Below are positions 17,730 through 27,018 of a DNA stretch of 64,000 nt, piece after piece. Both the position numbers and the translations under genes were made by a program. Source of the stretch: Bacteroidales bacterium (GTDB lineage Bacteria; Bacteroidota; Bacteroidia; Bacteroidales; UBA932); NCBI GenBank assembly GCA_017438975.1, contig JAFRUH010000009.1, forward strand, positions 186,001 to 250,000. The letters are read 5' to 3'. Below the pieces are notes generated by a model. It was given only the letters and a program-made list of their open reading frames with translations. It was not told the DNA's origin and ran no database searches. Within the stretch, counting starts at the first letter, position 1. Every line of letters begins with the position of its first letter.

Positions 17730-18682
17730 CTCTCTACGGAAAAATAAAGAACGCCCTGAAAGTGCGCCGCTCCTTCCGGAAAGAAGCGAGGGCTTTCCTG
17801 CGCCTGAACCGCCTGTACAATGCCTCGAGCGCATCCGGGAAGGATCGCGTCAAGATGCAGTACCTGATCCGGCGGGAAGCCCATACGCTCGAAAAAGGAA
17901 TGTCCCTTCGTGTCCCGAGAAAGGGGTTCGGCCAGGGGAAGGCGGAGCATCTGGCGGAACGGATCGGGAGCTATGCCGCCCGTTTCGGCCGGGATGCCTT
18001 TCTCGAAAGTCCTCTCGGAACCCTGACCCGGTATGTCGGGTACACGGAATCCGAAGGGGGATCGCTCCCCGGGTTGAGGTCGTTCCTATCCTCCTATGGA
18101 CCGGTCCCGGAGGTTCCCGCCGTCGTGGAAGTCGCCGCTTCCGATATCCGGGAAAAGGCCCGCGGTGATTTCGACTCATTGACCGCAAGCCGCCATTCGA
18201 TCCGCTATTTCACGACCGATCCCGTTCCGGACAGTTTGATAGAAGAGGCCCTTGTCATCGCATCCAGGACCCCTTCCGCCTGCAACCGGCAGGGATGGAA
18301 GACCCATCTTTTCCGGGGAGAACGCTGCCATTCGCTCCTTCGCTGGCAGGGCGGTTGCCGGGGTTTCGAAGACGAAATCGGCACCTGTATCCTGGTGACG
18401 GCCGACCGGCGGGCTTTCCTGTATTATGAGACCCACCAGCCTTATGTGGACGGGGGAATGTACGCGATGAACCTGGTCAATGCCCTGCATTACGAGGGGC
18501 TCGGGACGATTCCGCTGTCCTGCGGGTTTGAGGCGGCGAAGCTCCTGGGGCTCAGGGATTTCGGCATTCCTGAAAACGAGGCTCCCGTCCTGCTGATCGG
18601 CGTCGGGTGCATGGAAGAGCGGTTCCGCGTCGCCGCATCCGGGCGCCGTCCGGTTTCAGAAACCCATACCGTTGAGAAATGA
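17726..18682 (+). CDS. nitroreductase-family protein in glycan cluster
   Basis: A 318-residue protein. An N-terminal basic, helical region of about 130 residues precedes a flavin nitroreductase domain, recognised by SLTASRHSIRYFT, the RTPSACNRQGW strand and the C-terminal GLGTIPLSCG and APVLLIGVG segments. Nitroreductase-like genes next to pyruvyltransferase and glycosyltransferase genes are known from Bacteroides capsule loci, where their role is unresolved. Here both junctions are ATGA overlaps, so it belongs to the operon. The redox substrate is unknown; FMN binding is inferred from family. Confidence 0.8.
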   Translation: MTLYGKIKNALKVRRSFRKEARAFLRLNRLYNASSASGKDRVKMQYLIRREAHTLEKGMSLRVPRKGFGQGKAEHLAERIGSYAARFGRDAFLESPLGTLTRYVGYTESEGGSLPGLRSFLSSYGPVPEVPAVVEVAASDIREKARGDFDSLTASRHSIRYFTTDPVPDSLIEEALVIASRTPSACNRQGWKTHLFRGERCHSLLRWQGGCRGFEDEIGTCILVTADRRAFLYYETHQPYVDGGMYAMNLVNALHYEGLGTIPLSCGFEAAKLLGLRDFGIPENEAPVLLIGVGCMEERFRVAASGRRPVSETHTVEK

Positions 18683-19872
18683 AAATCCTGCTCATAGACC
18701 AGCCTATCCGCAACCGCGGCGACGAATCGGCCCACAAGGCGCTGGTCCGTTCGCTACTGGGCGCCCTTCCTGACATCTCGGTGACGGTACCGTACCGGTA
18801 TCCTGTCCGCGATATGGAACCCTTCATGGTCCCGGGCGTGCGGTATGTCCATACGGAGGAGGATCCGTTCTATTACCGCTGCCGCCTGTACGGGGCGAAA
18901 TACGGCCTCCGTTTCCTCTGGAACCTGGATCCTTCCATCCGCCGACTTACCGGCCTCTACCGGGAGGCCGACGCCGTCGTCTGCGCCCCGGGCGGGATCA
19001 ATCTCGGAGGATTCAAAGACTGGCACCATCTGTTTTTCCTCCAGCTCGCCCTCAAGCTTGGGAAACCGCTCCTGTATTTCGGCCGGTCGGTCGGACCGTT
19101 CCCGGAGACGGATCCGGACCGCGTCCGGTTCCGCCGGGAAGCTGAAAAGGTGATGGAAAAGATGCGCTTCATTTCGCTCCGGGACGCCGAGTCCGAGAAA
19201 TACGCTTTCGGAAGGCCGTATGTCCGGACCCTCGACAGCGCCTTCCTGGAACGTCCGGCCGCGGAAATCCCGCAGGAGGTCCTCGACTACACGGACGGTC
19301 GTCCCTATTTCGTATTCGTCCCGAATTCCCTGGTCTGGCATTACCGCTACAAGGACCTGCCTCTCGAAACGGTCCGCGCTTTCTTCGCCGGCCTTCTCGC
19401 CGCGCTCCGCAGCGCCCATCCCGACTGCCGTGCGGTGCTCCTTCCACAGCTCTACAACGGCCCTTCCTGGATTGAAAACGACCGGCTTTTCTTCGAGCAG
19501 GTCGCCCCGGAGGACGCTTTCATCGCTCCGGATACCTACAGTTCCGATGTCCAGCAGGCGATCGTCCGGGGGAGTTCTTTCCTCGTGGGCGCCCGGTACC
19601 ATTCCGTCGTCTTCGCCGTCAACAATGACGTCCCGTTCGTCGCCCTGAGCTATGAGCACAAGATGAGCGGTCTTGCGGAGGCCCTGGGCCTTTCCGGACA
19701 GGTCGTCGATATCACGGAACGGATCCGGACGGAGGCGGGACGCTCGGAAGCGATCGCCGATGCCTTGTCCATTCCCCTTGCCGTCGACCCGGATGCCGGC
19801 CGGAAAGCCGCCGGGATCGCCCGTGCCGGATTCGATGCGTTCCTTGAAGTCTTGAAGGAGATACGGCCATGA
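18679..19872 (+). CDS. polysaccharide pyruvyltransferase family protein
   Basis: A 397-residue cytoplasmic protein of the PS_pyruv_trans family (PF04230), which adds ketal-linked pyruvate from phosphoenolpyruvate to glycan sugars. Family signs are the N-terminal LIDQPIRNRGDESA, the central NLGGFKDW and the C-terminal VGARYHSVVFAVNNDVPFVALSYEHK. Length is in range. It is coupled by ATGA overlaps to the nitroreductase before it and the glycosyltransferase after it. The sugar acceptor is not predictable. Confidence 0.85.
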   Translation: MKILLIDQPIRNRGDESAHKALVRSLLGALPDISVTVPYRYPVRDMEPFMVPGVRYVHTEEDPFYYRCRLYGAKYGLRFLWNLDPSIRRLTGLYREADAVVCAPGGINLGGFKDWHHLFFLQLALKLGKPLLYFGRSVGPFPETDPDRVRFRREAEKVMEKMRFISLRDAESEKYAFGRPYVRTLDSAFLERPAAEIPQEVLDYTDGRPYFVFVPNSLVWHYRYKDLPLETVRAFFAGLLAALRSAHPDCRAVLLPQLYNGPSWIENDRLFFEQVAPEDAFIAPDTYSSDVQQAIVRGSSFLVGARYHSVVFAVNNDVPFVALSYEHKMSGLAEALGLSGQVVDITERIRTEAGRSEAIADALSIPLAVDPDAGRKAAGIARAGFDAFLEVLKEIRP

Positions 19873-20762
19873 AAATCAGCGTCATCCTGCCCAATTACAA
19901 CCATGCCGCCTTCCTCCGGGAGCGCATAGAGAGCATCCTTGCCCAGACGAGGAAGCCGGATGAGATCATCTTCCTGGACGATGCTTCGACGGATACGAGC
20001 CTGCAGATTGCACAGGAGTATGACTGCTTCTCGAAAGTTATTGTAAATAAGGAAAATAGTGGATCTCCTTTCAAGCAATGGTTGAAGGGGATTGAGCTCG
20101 CGTCCGGGGACTTTGTCTGGATTGCGGAGAGCGATGACGCCTGCGATCCGCGGATGCTGGAGAGACTGGCCGGGGAGGCGGAGCGGGGAGCCGTCCTTGC
20201 CTTCTGCCGTTCAGTCGAGACCGGGCCGGAAGGAGAGACTCTCGGAATCCAGCGTTACCAGGCCGGTTTCCGGGAGGATTTCACGATGGACGGTCCGGCA
20301 TTCGTGCGGACATACCTGTCCCGCCGGAACGTCGTCGCAAATGCGAGTTCCGCCCTTTTCAGGAGGGACGCCGCCCTGCGGGTGGATCCGGCCTTCACCG
20401 GTTTCCACGGGGCGGGGGACATCCTGTTCTGGGCCGGCCTCGCCCGTCAGGGGAAGGTCTCCTTTGTAGCGGAACCCCTGAACCGTTTCCGCCAGCACGG
20501 CGGGAACCGGACCTCCGAGGATGCCCTCAGCGGCCGCGGGCTCCACGAATCCCTCCTGGTGTACCGGGAACTGGAGCGGCAGGGAGCCCTCGATTCCTGT
20601 CAGTTCCGCCAGATCGTCGCCGACAACCGCTACCGGCTCCTGTACGGCCTTCCGTCCCTGCCGGAGGAGGTCCGGAAGACGGCCCTGGAGGAGTGGGACG
20701 GGGGATTCCCCGTCGATTTCCTCGTCGCATTGAAACGGATAAAAAGAAAGCTATGGAAGTAA
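19869..20762 (+). CDS. GT2 glycosyltransferase
   Basis: A 297-residue GT-A glycosyltransferase. It has the family start SVILPNYNHAAFLRERIESIL, the DDAST motif near residues 37-41, and ESDDA near 90, a DxD-like metal site. No membrane helices, so a cytoplasmic or peripheral enzyme is expected. It overlaps the next glycosyltransferase by 10 bases. A short AT-richer patch (about 20036-20100) lies inside the coding region. Donor and acceptor are unknown. Confidence 0.88.
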   Translation: MKISVILPNYNHAAFLRERIESILAQTRKPDEIIFLDDASTDTSLQIAQEYDCFSKVIVNKENSGSPFKQWLKGIELASGDFVWIAESDDACDPRMLERLAGEAERGAVLAFCRSVETGPEGETLGIQRYQAGFREDFTMDGPAFVRTYLSRRNVVANASSALFRRDAALRVDPAFTGFHGAGDILFWAGLARQGKVSFVAEPLNRFRQHGGNRTSEDALSGRGLHESLLVYRELERQGALDSCQFRQIVADNRYRLLYGLPSLPEEVRKTALEEWDGGFPVDFLVALKRIKRKLWK

Positions 20763-21691
20763 GCGTCGTCATCTTGTGCATGAACCGGCCGGACTACCTG
20801 TATCCGTGCCTGGAGAGTATCAGGGACCATACTTCCGTCTCCTGCGAGGTGTGGGTCGTGGCCTACCGTTTCTCGGAAGGGAACCTCTCCCGCCTGAAGG
20901 CGGACTGGCCCGCGGTGCGGATTGTCGAGAGCCGGGACCTCCGCGGCTTCTCTGAGAATAACAACCTGGCTTTGAGGCAGGTAACGGGGAAATACTGTTT
21001 TATCGTAAACGACGATACTTTCTTCTTCACTCCGGTGATCGATGCCCTGGTGGCTGATTTCGACCGGCTGCCCGGGAAGGTGGCGGCCGTTTCCCCGAAG
21101 ATCTGTTTCCCGGACGGCAGGGTGCAGACCTGCGGGCGCGGCCCATGGAACGCATGGCGGTGGATGAAGCATTACCTTCACCTAGTGGACGAAACCCGGA
21201 AGACGCCATGGACGATGCAGGAGGGGCTTTTCAGGACCTTTACCCTGAACGGGGCCTGTTTCCTGATCCGGACGGACCGTTTCCGGGAGGCCGGATGGTT
21301 TGACGAGACGTATACATTCACGCCGGAAGACATCGCGCTCGGCCATCGGTTGAACGGACTCGGATACGAGGTCTGGACGGACGCGGACGTGACCCTCTTC
21401 CACCGGGCCGGGGGAACGGTCTCCAGAATGGAAACCGCTATCAAGCCCACGCGGGTCGCCGGTGCGCTTTCCTTCTATGGAGATACGAAGATAAAGCGCT
21501 TTATGCTAGCTTGTTATGTATGGTTTATTGAAGCGTTGCGCGGACTGAAATACCGCTTCGCGGACCGCTCCGATCCGAAGGGGAGGAACGCCATCATGTA
21601 CGGGACGGCGCGCAATGTCCGGCGCATCGTCTTCGACCGGCGTACGCCCAAGGAGATATTTACGGAATACTTTAACGCCTTGCAAGGATGA
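20753..21691 (+). CDS. GT2 glycosyltransferase
   Basis: A 312-residue GT2 enzyme starting EVSVVILCMNRPDYLYPCLESI. The segments SENNNLALRQ, FIVNDDTFF (DxD-like) and WFDETYTFTPEDIALGHRL are typical of WbbL/rhamnosyltransferase-like GT2 proteins. The ATG at 20753 is chosen over an upstream start inside the preceding gene because it gives the canonical first beta strand. It ends in an ATGA overlap with the next GT2 gene. dTDP-rhamnose from the operon at 23-4030 is a plausible donor, but this is inference. Confidence 0.87.
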   Translation: MEVSVVILCMNRPDYLYPCLESIRDHTSVSCEVWVVAYRFSEGNLSRLKADWPAVRIVESRDLRGFSENNNLALRQVTGKYCFIVNDDTFFFTPVIDALVADFDRLPGKVAAVSPKICFPDGRVQTCGRGPWNAWRWMKHYLHLVDETRKTPWTMQEGLFRTFTLNGACFLIRTDRFREAGWFDETYTFTPEDIALGHRLNGLGYEVWTDADVTLFHRAGGTVSRMETAIKPTRVAGALSFYGDTKIKRFMLACYVWFIEALRGLKYRFADRSDPKGRNAIMYGTARNVRRIVFDRRTPKEIFTEYFNALQG

Positions 21692-22575
21692 AACCGCTGA
21701 AACTGCTTGTCGTGATCGTGACATATAACGGAAGACGGTGGCTGGACCGCTGTCTCGGCAGCGTCCGCACCTGGAAGCCGGACGGTTCCGCCCTCTCGGC
21801 GGTCGACCTCTTCGTCGTGGACAATGCCTCGACGGACGGGAGCGCCGACTTCGTGGCCTCGGAATTCCCGGAGGCCATCCTCGTCCGGAACGACCGGAAC
21901 CTCGGGTTCGGGAAGGCGAACAACATCGGCATGCGGTATGCCCTTGAAAAGGGCTATGACTATGTCTATCTGATGAACCAGGACGCCTGGATCAACGAGA
22001 TCACCCTCGGCCGCCTGGTCCGTTATGCGGAGAATGACGAAGACTACGGGGTCCTCAGCCCCCTGCAGTTCCGTGCGGACGGGGAGCGGCTCGACCGCCT
22101 CTTCGAAAAGCGCTTCCGGTCGACGCCGGACGAGGTCTATGACCATTCCGTCGTCGAGGTCCCCTTCATCATGGCCGCCCACTGGCTTCTGCCCCGCAGG
22201 ACCCTGGAAACCGTCGGCCTTTTCGACGAGATCTTCACCCACAACGGGGAGGATGACAACTACTGCGACCGGGTCCGTTACCATGGTCTTTCCGTCGGGG
22301 TCGCCAGCGCTTTCGCGGTCCATGACCGGGAGGACCGCCCGTTGTCGAAGGAGGCGGCCATCCGGCTCAACTGCCTCTCGGGGTCGCTTGCGAGGCTCTG
22401 CAACATCAACCGCCCCCTGTGGGAGCGCGTCTGCTATGTGACCTTTTTCACCCTCGTGAAGTCCTTGAAGTATGGCTCGACGCTTCCCTGGAAGCATTAT
22501 TCCGACCTGATCCGCATGCTGCCCCGGATCCGTGAGGCGCGTTCCCGGATGAAGGATCCTGACACTTTGTCATAA
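21688..22575 (+). CDS. GT2 glycosyltransferase, rhamnosyltransferase-like
   Basis: A 295-residue GT2 enzyme beginning LLVVIVTYNGRRWLDRCLGSV. It has FVVDNASTDGS near residues 46-56, LVRNDRNLGFGKANNIGM, YLMNQDAW as the DxD-like site, and FDEIFTHNGEDDNYCDRV as the acceptor-side ED motif. This arrangement resembles WbbL-type rhamnosyltransferases. It is the last gene of the operon; a new promoter for secA begins about 20 bases after its stop. Confidence 0.87.
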   Translation: MKPLKLLVVIVTYNGRRWLDRCLGSVRTWKPDGSALSAVDLFVVDNASTDGSADFVASEFPEAILVRNDRNLGFGKANNIGMRYALEKGYDYVYLMNQDAWINEITLGRLVRYAENDEDYGVLSPLQFRADGERLDRLFEKRFRSTPDEVYDHSVVEVPFIMAAHWLLPRRTLETVGLFDEIFTHNGEDDNYCDRVRYHGLSVGVASAFAVHDREDRPLSKEAAIRLNCLSGSLARLCNINRPLWERVCYVTFFTLVKSLKYGSTLPWKHYSDLIRMLPRIREARSRMKDPDTLS

Positions 22576-22593
22576 AAATCCACTGGCAATCTT

Positions 22594-22624
22594 TTTGATA
22601 ATACGGCGGATATCCTTATATTTG
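22594..22624 (+). promoter_or_regulatory. secA promoter (Bacteroidota type)
   Basis: TTTG at 22594-22597 and TATATTTG at 22617-22624, separated by exactly 19 bases, match the Bacteroidota primary-sigma consensus. The start codon follows 39 bases after the -7 box. Confidence 0.85.
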
Positions 22625-22663
22625 TAGGATATTCGTCGTTTAAGATTATTGATTAGATACAAG

Positions 22664-25600
22664 ATGGCTTTAGCAAACGTAATCAGAAAGATATTCGGCT
22701 CCAAATCGGACAAGGACATGAAACTGGTCAAGCCGATCCTGGACAAGGTCCTGGCGGCTTATCCGGCAATCGACGCCCTCTCCAACGATGAACTCCGCGC
22801 CCGCTCCGCCGCCCTTCGCGCAAGGGTCCTGGAGGTCGAGGCCCCGTTCGAGAAGCGGATCGCCGAAATCAAGGAAGAACTGGAAAAAGATATCCCCGTC
22901 TCCGAAAAGGAGGCCCTCGCGACCGAGTCCGACAAGCTGGTCAAGGACGAGGACGACGCGATTGAAAAGATCCTCGAGGAGATCCTTCCCGAGGCCTTCT
23001 CCATCGTCAAGTCGACCGCCCGCCGTTTCGCCCAGAACGAATTCATCGAGGTTCAGGCCTCGGATTTCGACCGGCAGCTCGCCACGGGTCACGATTTCGT
23101 CCATATCGAGGGCGACAAGGCCGTCTGGCAGAACCATTGGGTCGCCGGCGGCAATGAAATCACCTGGGACATGGTCCATTACGATGTGCAGATCATCGGC
23201 GGCATCGTCCTGAACGGAACCCTCAAGACCAACAAGGAGCAGCGGGGCAGCATCGCCGAGATGGCGACCGGCGAGGGCAAGACCCTCGTCGCGACCCTTC
23301 CTGTCTTCCTCAACGCCCTTTCCGGAAAAGGCGTCCACGTCGTCACCGTCAACGATTACCTGTCCAAGCGTGACTCCGAATGGATGGGCCCGCTCTATAT
23401 GTTCCACGGCCTGTCGGTCGACTGCATCGACAAGCACCAGCCGAACAGCGACGAGCGCAAGAGGGCCTATAACTGCGACATTACCTTCGGAACGAACAAC
23501 GAGTTCGGTTTCGACTACCTCCGCGACAACATGGCGATCCGCCAGGAAGACCTGGTCCAGCGCAAGCACCACTACGCCATCGTCGACGAGGTCGACTCCG
23601 TCCTCATCGACGATGCCCGTACCCCTCTCATCATTTCCGGTCCGACCCAGAAGTCCGAGGACGACGAGCAGTTCATGGAATTCCGTCCCTATGTCGAGCG
23701 GCTCTATACCATGCAGCGCACCCTGGTCACCCAGACCCTCAATGAGGCCAAGCGCCTGATTGCCGCCGGCAACGAGGACGAAGGCGGAAAGCTCCTCCTC
23801 CGTTGCCACAAGGGCCTTCCCAAGTACCAGCCCCTCATCAAGTTCCTGTCCGAGCAGGGTATGAAGCAGCTCCTCCAGAAGGCGGAGAACTTCTATATGC
23901 AGGACAATGAACGCGAGATGCATATCGTCACGGACGACCTGTTTTTCGTCATTTCCGAGATCCAGAACTCGGTGGATATGACCGATAAGGGCCACGATGT
24001 CCTTGCGAAGGCGGTCAACGATCCGAACTTCTTCGTCCTTCCCGACATGGGCGCCGCGATCGCCGAGATTCAGCAGGACCAGACGCTCTCCGCTCTCGAG
24101 AAGCAGCAGAAGAAGGACGCCCTGATGGAGGACTTCTCCCTCAAGAGCGAGCGTGTCCATACCGTGATCCAGCTCCTCAAGGCTTATGCGATGTTCACCA
24201 AGGACATCGACTACGTCATCGTCGACAACAAGATCAAGATCGTCGACGAAAGTACCGGCCGTATCATGGAGGGCCGCCGCTGGAGCGACGGACTCCACCA
24301 GGCCGTCGAAGCCAAGGAGAACGTGAAGGTGGAGGCGGCGACGCAGACCTTTGCGACCATCACCCTCCAGAACTACTTCCGTATGTATCACAAGCTCGCC
24401 GGTATGACCGGTACCGCCGAAACCGAGGCGGGCGAGTTCTGGAGCATCTACAAGCTCGACGTGGTCGTCATCCCGACCAACAGGCCGGTCATCCGCGACG
24501 ACCAGGACGATATCATCTACAAGACCAAGAAGGCGAAATTCAACGCCGTGATCGACAAGGTCGTGGAACTTTCCAACGCGGGCCGTCCGTGCCTCGTCGG
24601 TACGACCGATGTCGAAACTTCCGAACTCTTGGCGAGGATGATGCGCCTCCGCGGCCTGCATCCCAATGTCCTCAATGCCAAGGAGCACGCCCGCGAGGCG
24701 GAAATCGTTGCCCAGGCCGGCCAGTCCGGGAAGGTGACGATCGCGACCAACATGGCCGGTCGAGGAACCGATATCAAGCTGTCTCCGGAAGTGAAGGCGG
24801 CCGGCGGTCTCGCCATCATCGGAACGACCCGCCACGATTCCCGCCGTGTCGACCGCCAGCTCCGCGGCCGTGCCGGACGTCAGGGAGACCCGGGTTCCTC
24901 CACGTTCTACATCTCCCTTGAAGACGACCTGATGCGGAAATTCGGTTCCGAACGGATCGCCGGTGTCGTCGACAAGCTCGGCATGAAGGATGACGAGGCT
25001 CTCGTTTCCGGGATGCTCTCCAACTCGATCGAGACCGCGCAGAAGAAAGTCGAGGAGAACCATTTCGGCTGGCGTAAGCGGACCCTCGAATACGACGACG
25101 TCATGAACTTCCAGCGCGAGGCGATCTACAGCCGCCGGCGCAACGCCCTTTCCGGCGACCGGATCGAGATCGATGTCCAGAACATGATGATGGACATGGC
25201 CGCGATCATCACGGAAAACGCCCAGGGAATGAGCTATGAGGCCTTCGAAGAGTATGTGATGGCCCAGCTTTCGATCGACCTCGGGTTCGACGAGGAATTC
25301 TACTCCCACGCGAAACCCCAGGAAATCGCCGACAAACTGACCGAGCACATGCAGGAGGTCTACCACCGGAGGATGGAAGCGATGATCGTAAAGGTCTACC
25401 CGTTCATCAAGCAGGTCTATGAGAAACAGGGGTCGATGTACCAGAACATCGCGATGCCGATTTCCGACGGAAAGCGGATGATCAACCTCTCGGTCAACCT
25501 CGAAAAGGCCTACCAGTCCGAAGGCCGCGAGATCGCGAAGACCCTCAGCAAGAACCTGATCCTCTATCAGATCGACGAGCACTGGAAACAGCACCTCCGC

Positions 25601-25972
25601 GATATGGACGACCTGCGCCAGAGCGTCCAGAACGCCGCCTACGAGCAGAAGGACCCGCTCGTGGTCTACAAGCTCGAGAGCTACAATCTCTTCTCCGCGA
25701 TGCTGGAGGACCTGAACAAGGATGCGCTTTCGTTCCTCTTCCGTGCGTTCATCCCGCTGCGGGACCGCGACGAGGCCCAGCCGGCCCGCGCCCCCCAGCC
25801 GCGGCGTGACCTCAGCCAGATGCGGACGAACGATCCTTCCCAGCTCTCCACCAACGGAGAGCAGAAATCCCGCCAGCCGGTCCGGGTCGAGAAGAAGGTC
25901 GGACGGAACGATCCCTGCCCGTGCGGCTCCGGTCTCAAGTACAAGAACTGCCACGGGAAAGGCTTGGTATAA
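22664..25972 (+). CDS. secA: protein translocase ATPase SecA
   Basis: The 1,102-residue ATPase motor that drives preproteins through SecYEG. It begins [16 protein letters not shown], with Walker A MATGEGKT near residue 200, the [19 protein letters not shown] Walker B region near 310-330, the NMAGRGTD helicase motif, and a C-terminal SEC-C zinc motif ([14 protein letters not shown]). Extra length relative to the E. coli protein is normal for Bacteroidota. The ATG at 22664 follows the mapped promoter. A bactofilin gene begins 20 bases after the stop and is probably cotranscribed. Confidence 0.98.
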   Translation: MALANVIRKIFGSKSDKDMKLVKPILDKVLAAYPAIDALSNDELRARSAALRARVLEVEAPFEKRIAEIKEELEKDIPVSEKEALATESDKLVKDEDDAIEKILEEILPEAFSIVKSTARRFAQNEFIEVQASDFDRQLATGHDFVHIEGDKAVWQNHWVAGGNEITWDMVHYDVQIIGGIVLNGTLKTNKEQRGSIAEMATGEGKTLVATLPVFLNALSGKGVHVVTVNDYLSKRDSEWMGPLYMFHGLSVDCIDKHQPNSDERKRAYNCDITFGTNNEFGFDYLRDNMAIRQEDLVQRKHHYAIVDEVDSVLIDDARTPLIISGPTQKSEDDEQFMEFRPYVERLYTMQRTLVTQTLNEAKRLIAAGNEDEGGKLLLRCHKGLPKYQPLIKFLSEQGMKQLLQKAENFYMQDNEREMHIVTDDLFFVISEIQNSVDMTDKGHDVLAKAVNDPNFFVLPDMGAAIAEIQQDQTLSALEKQQKKDALMEDFSLKSERVHTVIQLLKAYAMFTKDIDYVIVDNKIKIVDESTGRIMEGRRWSDGLHQAVEAKENVKVEAATQTFATITLQNYFRMYHKLAGMTGTAETEAGEFWSIYKLDVVVIPTNRPVIRDDQDDIIYKTKKAKFNAVIDKVVELSNAGRPCLVGTTDVETSELLARMMRLRGLHPNVLNAKEHAREAEIVAQAGQSGKVTIATNMAGRGTDIKLSPEVKAAGGLAIIGTTRHDSRRVDRQLRGRAGRQGDPGSSTFYISLEDDLMRKFGSERIAGVVDKLGMKDDEALVSGMLSNSIETAQKKVEENHFGWRKRTLEYDDVMNFQREAIYSRRRNALSGDRIEIDVQNMMMDMAAIITENAQGMSYEAFEEYVMAQLSIDLGFDEEFYSHAKPQEIADKLTEHMQEVYHRRMEAMIVKVYPFIKQVYEKQGSMYQNIAMPISDGKRMINLSVNLEKAYQSEGREIAKTLSKNLILYQIDEHWKQHLRDMDDLRQSVQNAAYEQKDPLVVYKLESYNLFSAMLEDLNKDALSFLFRAFIPLRDRDEAQPARAPQPRRDLSQMRTNDPSQLSTNGEQKSRQPVRVEKKVGRNDPCPCGSGLKYKNCHGKGLV

Positions 25973-25992
25973 GAATAAAGAAACAGAAATAT

Positions 25993-26433
25993 ATGGCTAA
26001 AACAATGGAACCTAACATCAGTGTCAATGAAGTGAGCCGGATCTCCGCCGGTTCTGTATTCAAGGGCGAAATCTCTTCTCCCAACGATATCCGGATAGAT
26101 GGAACGTTTGAAGGCAAGGTCTTCTCCAAGGGACGCGTCGTCGTCGGCGAGAAGGCTGTCGTCAAGGGAGATATCATCTGCCAGAACGTAGACTTCTGGG
26201 GCGTGATCGAGGGCAATTTCTATGTGAAGGACACCCTTTCCCTCAAGGGTGGCTGCAAGGTCGACGGCGACCTCCATATCAAGCGTCTCCAGGTCGAACT
26301 GGATGCTCGTTTCAACGGCAACTGCCGGATGATCGCCGAGGGCGAATTCGACAAACTGGCCGCCCAGCTGACGGGTCAGCCGATGCCGCGTCCTGCCGCT
26401 CCGCAGCAGCCTCAGTCCCAGCAGGCGAAATAA
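25993..26433 (+). CDS. bactofilin-family cytoskeletal protein
   Basis: A 146-residue bactofilin (DUF583, CcmA/BacA type), a polymer-forming beta-helix protein used for cell shape and localisation. The core of about residues 10-115 shows the repeating hydrophobic/Gly pattern (SVFKGEISSPNDIRIDG, FEGKVFSKGRVVVGEKAVVKGDI). A Pro/Gln-rich tail (PAAPQQPQSQQ) follows. The ATG at 25993 gives the conserved short N-terminus; the frame is open upstream within secA. It abuts the convergent gene at 26434 with no gap. Confidence 0.9.
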   Translation: MAKTMEPNISVNEVSRISAGSVFKGEISSPNDIRIDGTFEGKVFSKGRVVVGEKAVVKGDIICQNVDFWGVIEGNFYVKDTLSLKGGCKVDGDLHIKRLQVELDARFNGNCRMIAEGEFDKLAAQLTGQPMPRPAAPQQPQSQQAK

Positions 26434-26991
26434 TTATCCGAGAGGATAGAAGGTTGTACGGGGATTGTATTTCCCGTACCAGTTCTTGTCGTAGACGTTC
26501 CGGATTGCCCGCGAGATGTCGTTGAGGAAGTAGTTGTCCCAGCTCCGGCGGAAAAGCCGGCTGAAGTCCGCCGCCGTAAGGGCGGGATTCTCGAGGATGG
26601 CGAAAACCGTATAGACGCTCAGCACGAAAGCGATACCCTGTTCCCGTTCATCGGTTTCCTTGGAACCGTGGACGGTGGGGATTCGTTCCATCTGGGCGAA
26701 AGCGAGGTCTGAGATGACGTCCCCCAGTTCATATTCGAGAGCCCGGGGATCATAGATTTTGGCGCAGTAGGGATTGCTCCGGCACGATTCCGTTACGAGT
26801 TCGTCAACGATACCCTTCCGGAAATTTCCAAAGGGTTTGGTGAAAAGTTCGCGGGCTCCGTCCGGCTGCAGGAAATGCTGTACGCCGATGATTTCATAAT
26901 AGGAGCGGATATCTTCGGACTTCCGTGGAGTCGAAGAAAGATCCTTGACGAAGGCATCATACTTTTTTTCTATGTCCGCTCTCTCTTTCAT
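26434..26991 (-). CDS. hypothetical protein
   Basis: A 185-residue soluble protein without signal peptide or membrane helix. It is charged at the N-terminus (ERADIEKKYDAFVKDL) and has a segment (FTKPFGNFRKGIVDELVTESCRSNPYC) with two cysteines five residues apart. The C-terminus is aromatic (NWYGKYNPRTTFYPLG). I recognise no family. It is convergent with the bactofilin gene with no intergenic base, and lies 27 bases downstream of the GH29 gene on the same strand, so it could be cotranscribed with it. GC content is like its neighbours. Confidence 0.7.
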   Translation of the reverse strand: MKERADIEKKYDAFVKDLSSTPRKSEDIRSYYEIIGVQHFLQPDGARELFTKPFGNFRKGIVDELVTESCRSNPYCAKIYDPRALEYELGDVISDLAFAQMERIPTVHGSKETDEREQGIAFVLSVYTVFAILENPALTAADFSRLFRRSWDNYFLNDISRAIRNVYDKNWYGKYNPRTTFYPLG

Positions 26992-27018
26992 ACAATCCTC
27001 AAATTTAACGATTTTTCG

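Noticed and set aside
22670-25954. A 1,094-codon open frame on the minus strand opposite secA
   Set aside because: It is the antisense shadow of a GC-rich gene: the product is rich in Val, Asp and Leu with no recognisable domain, while secA on the plus strand is certain.
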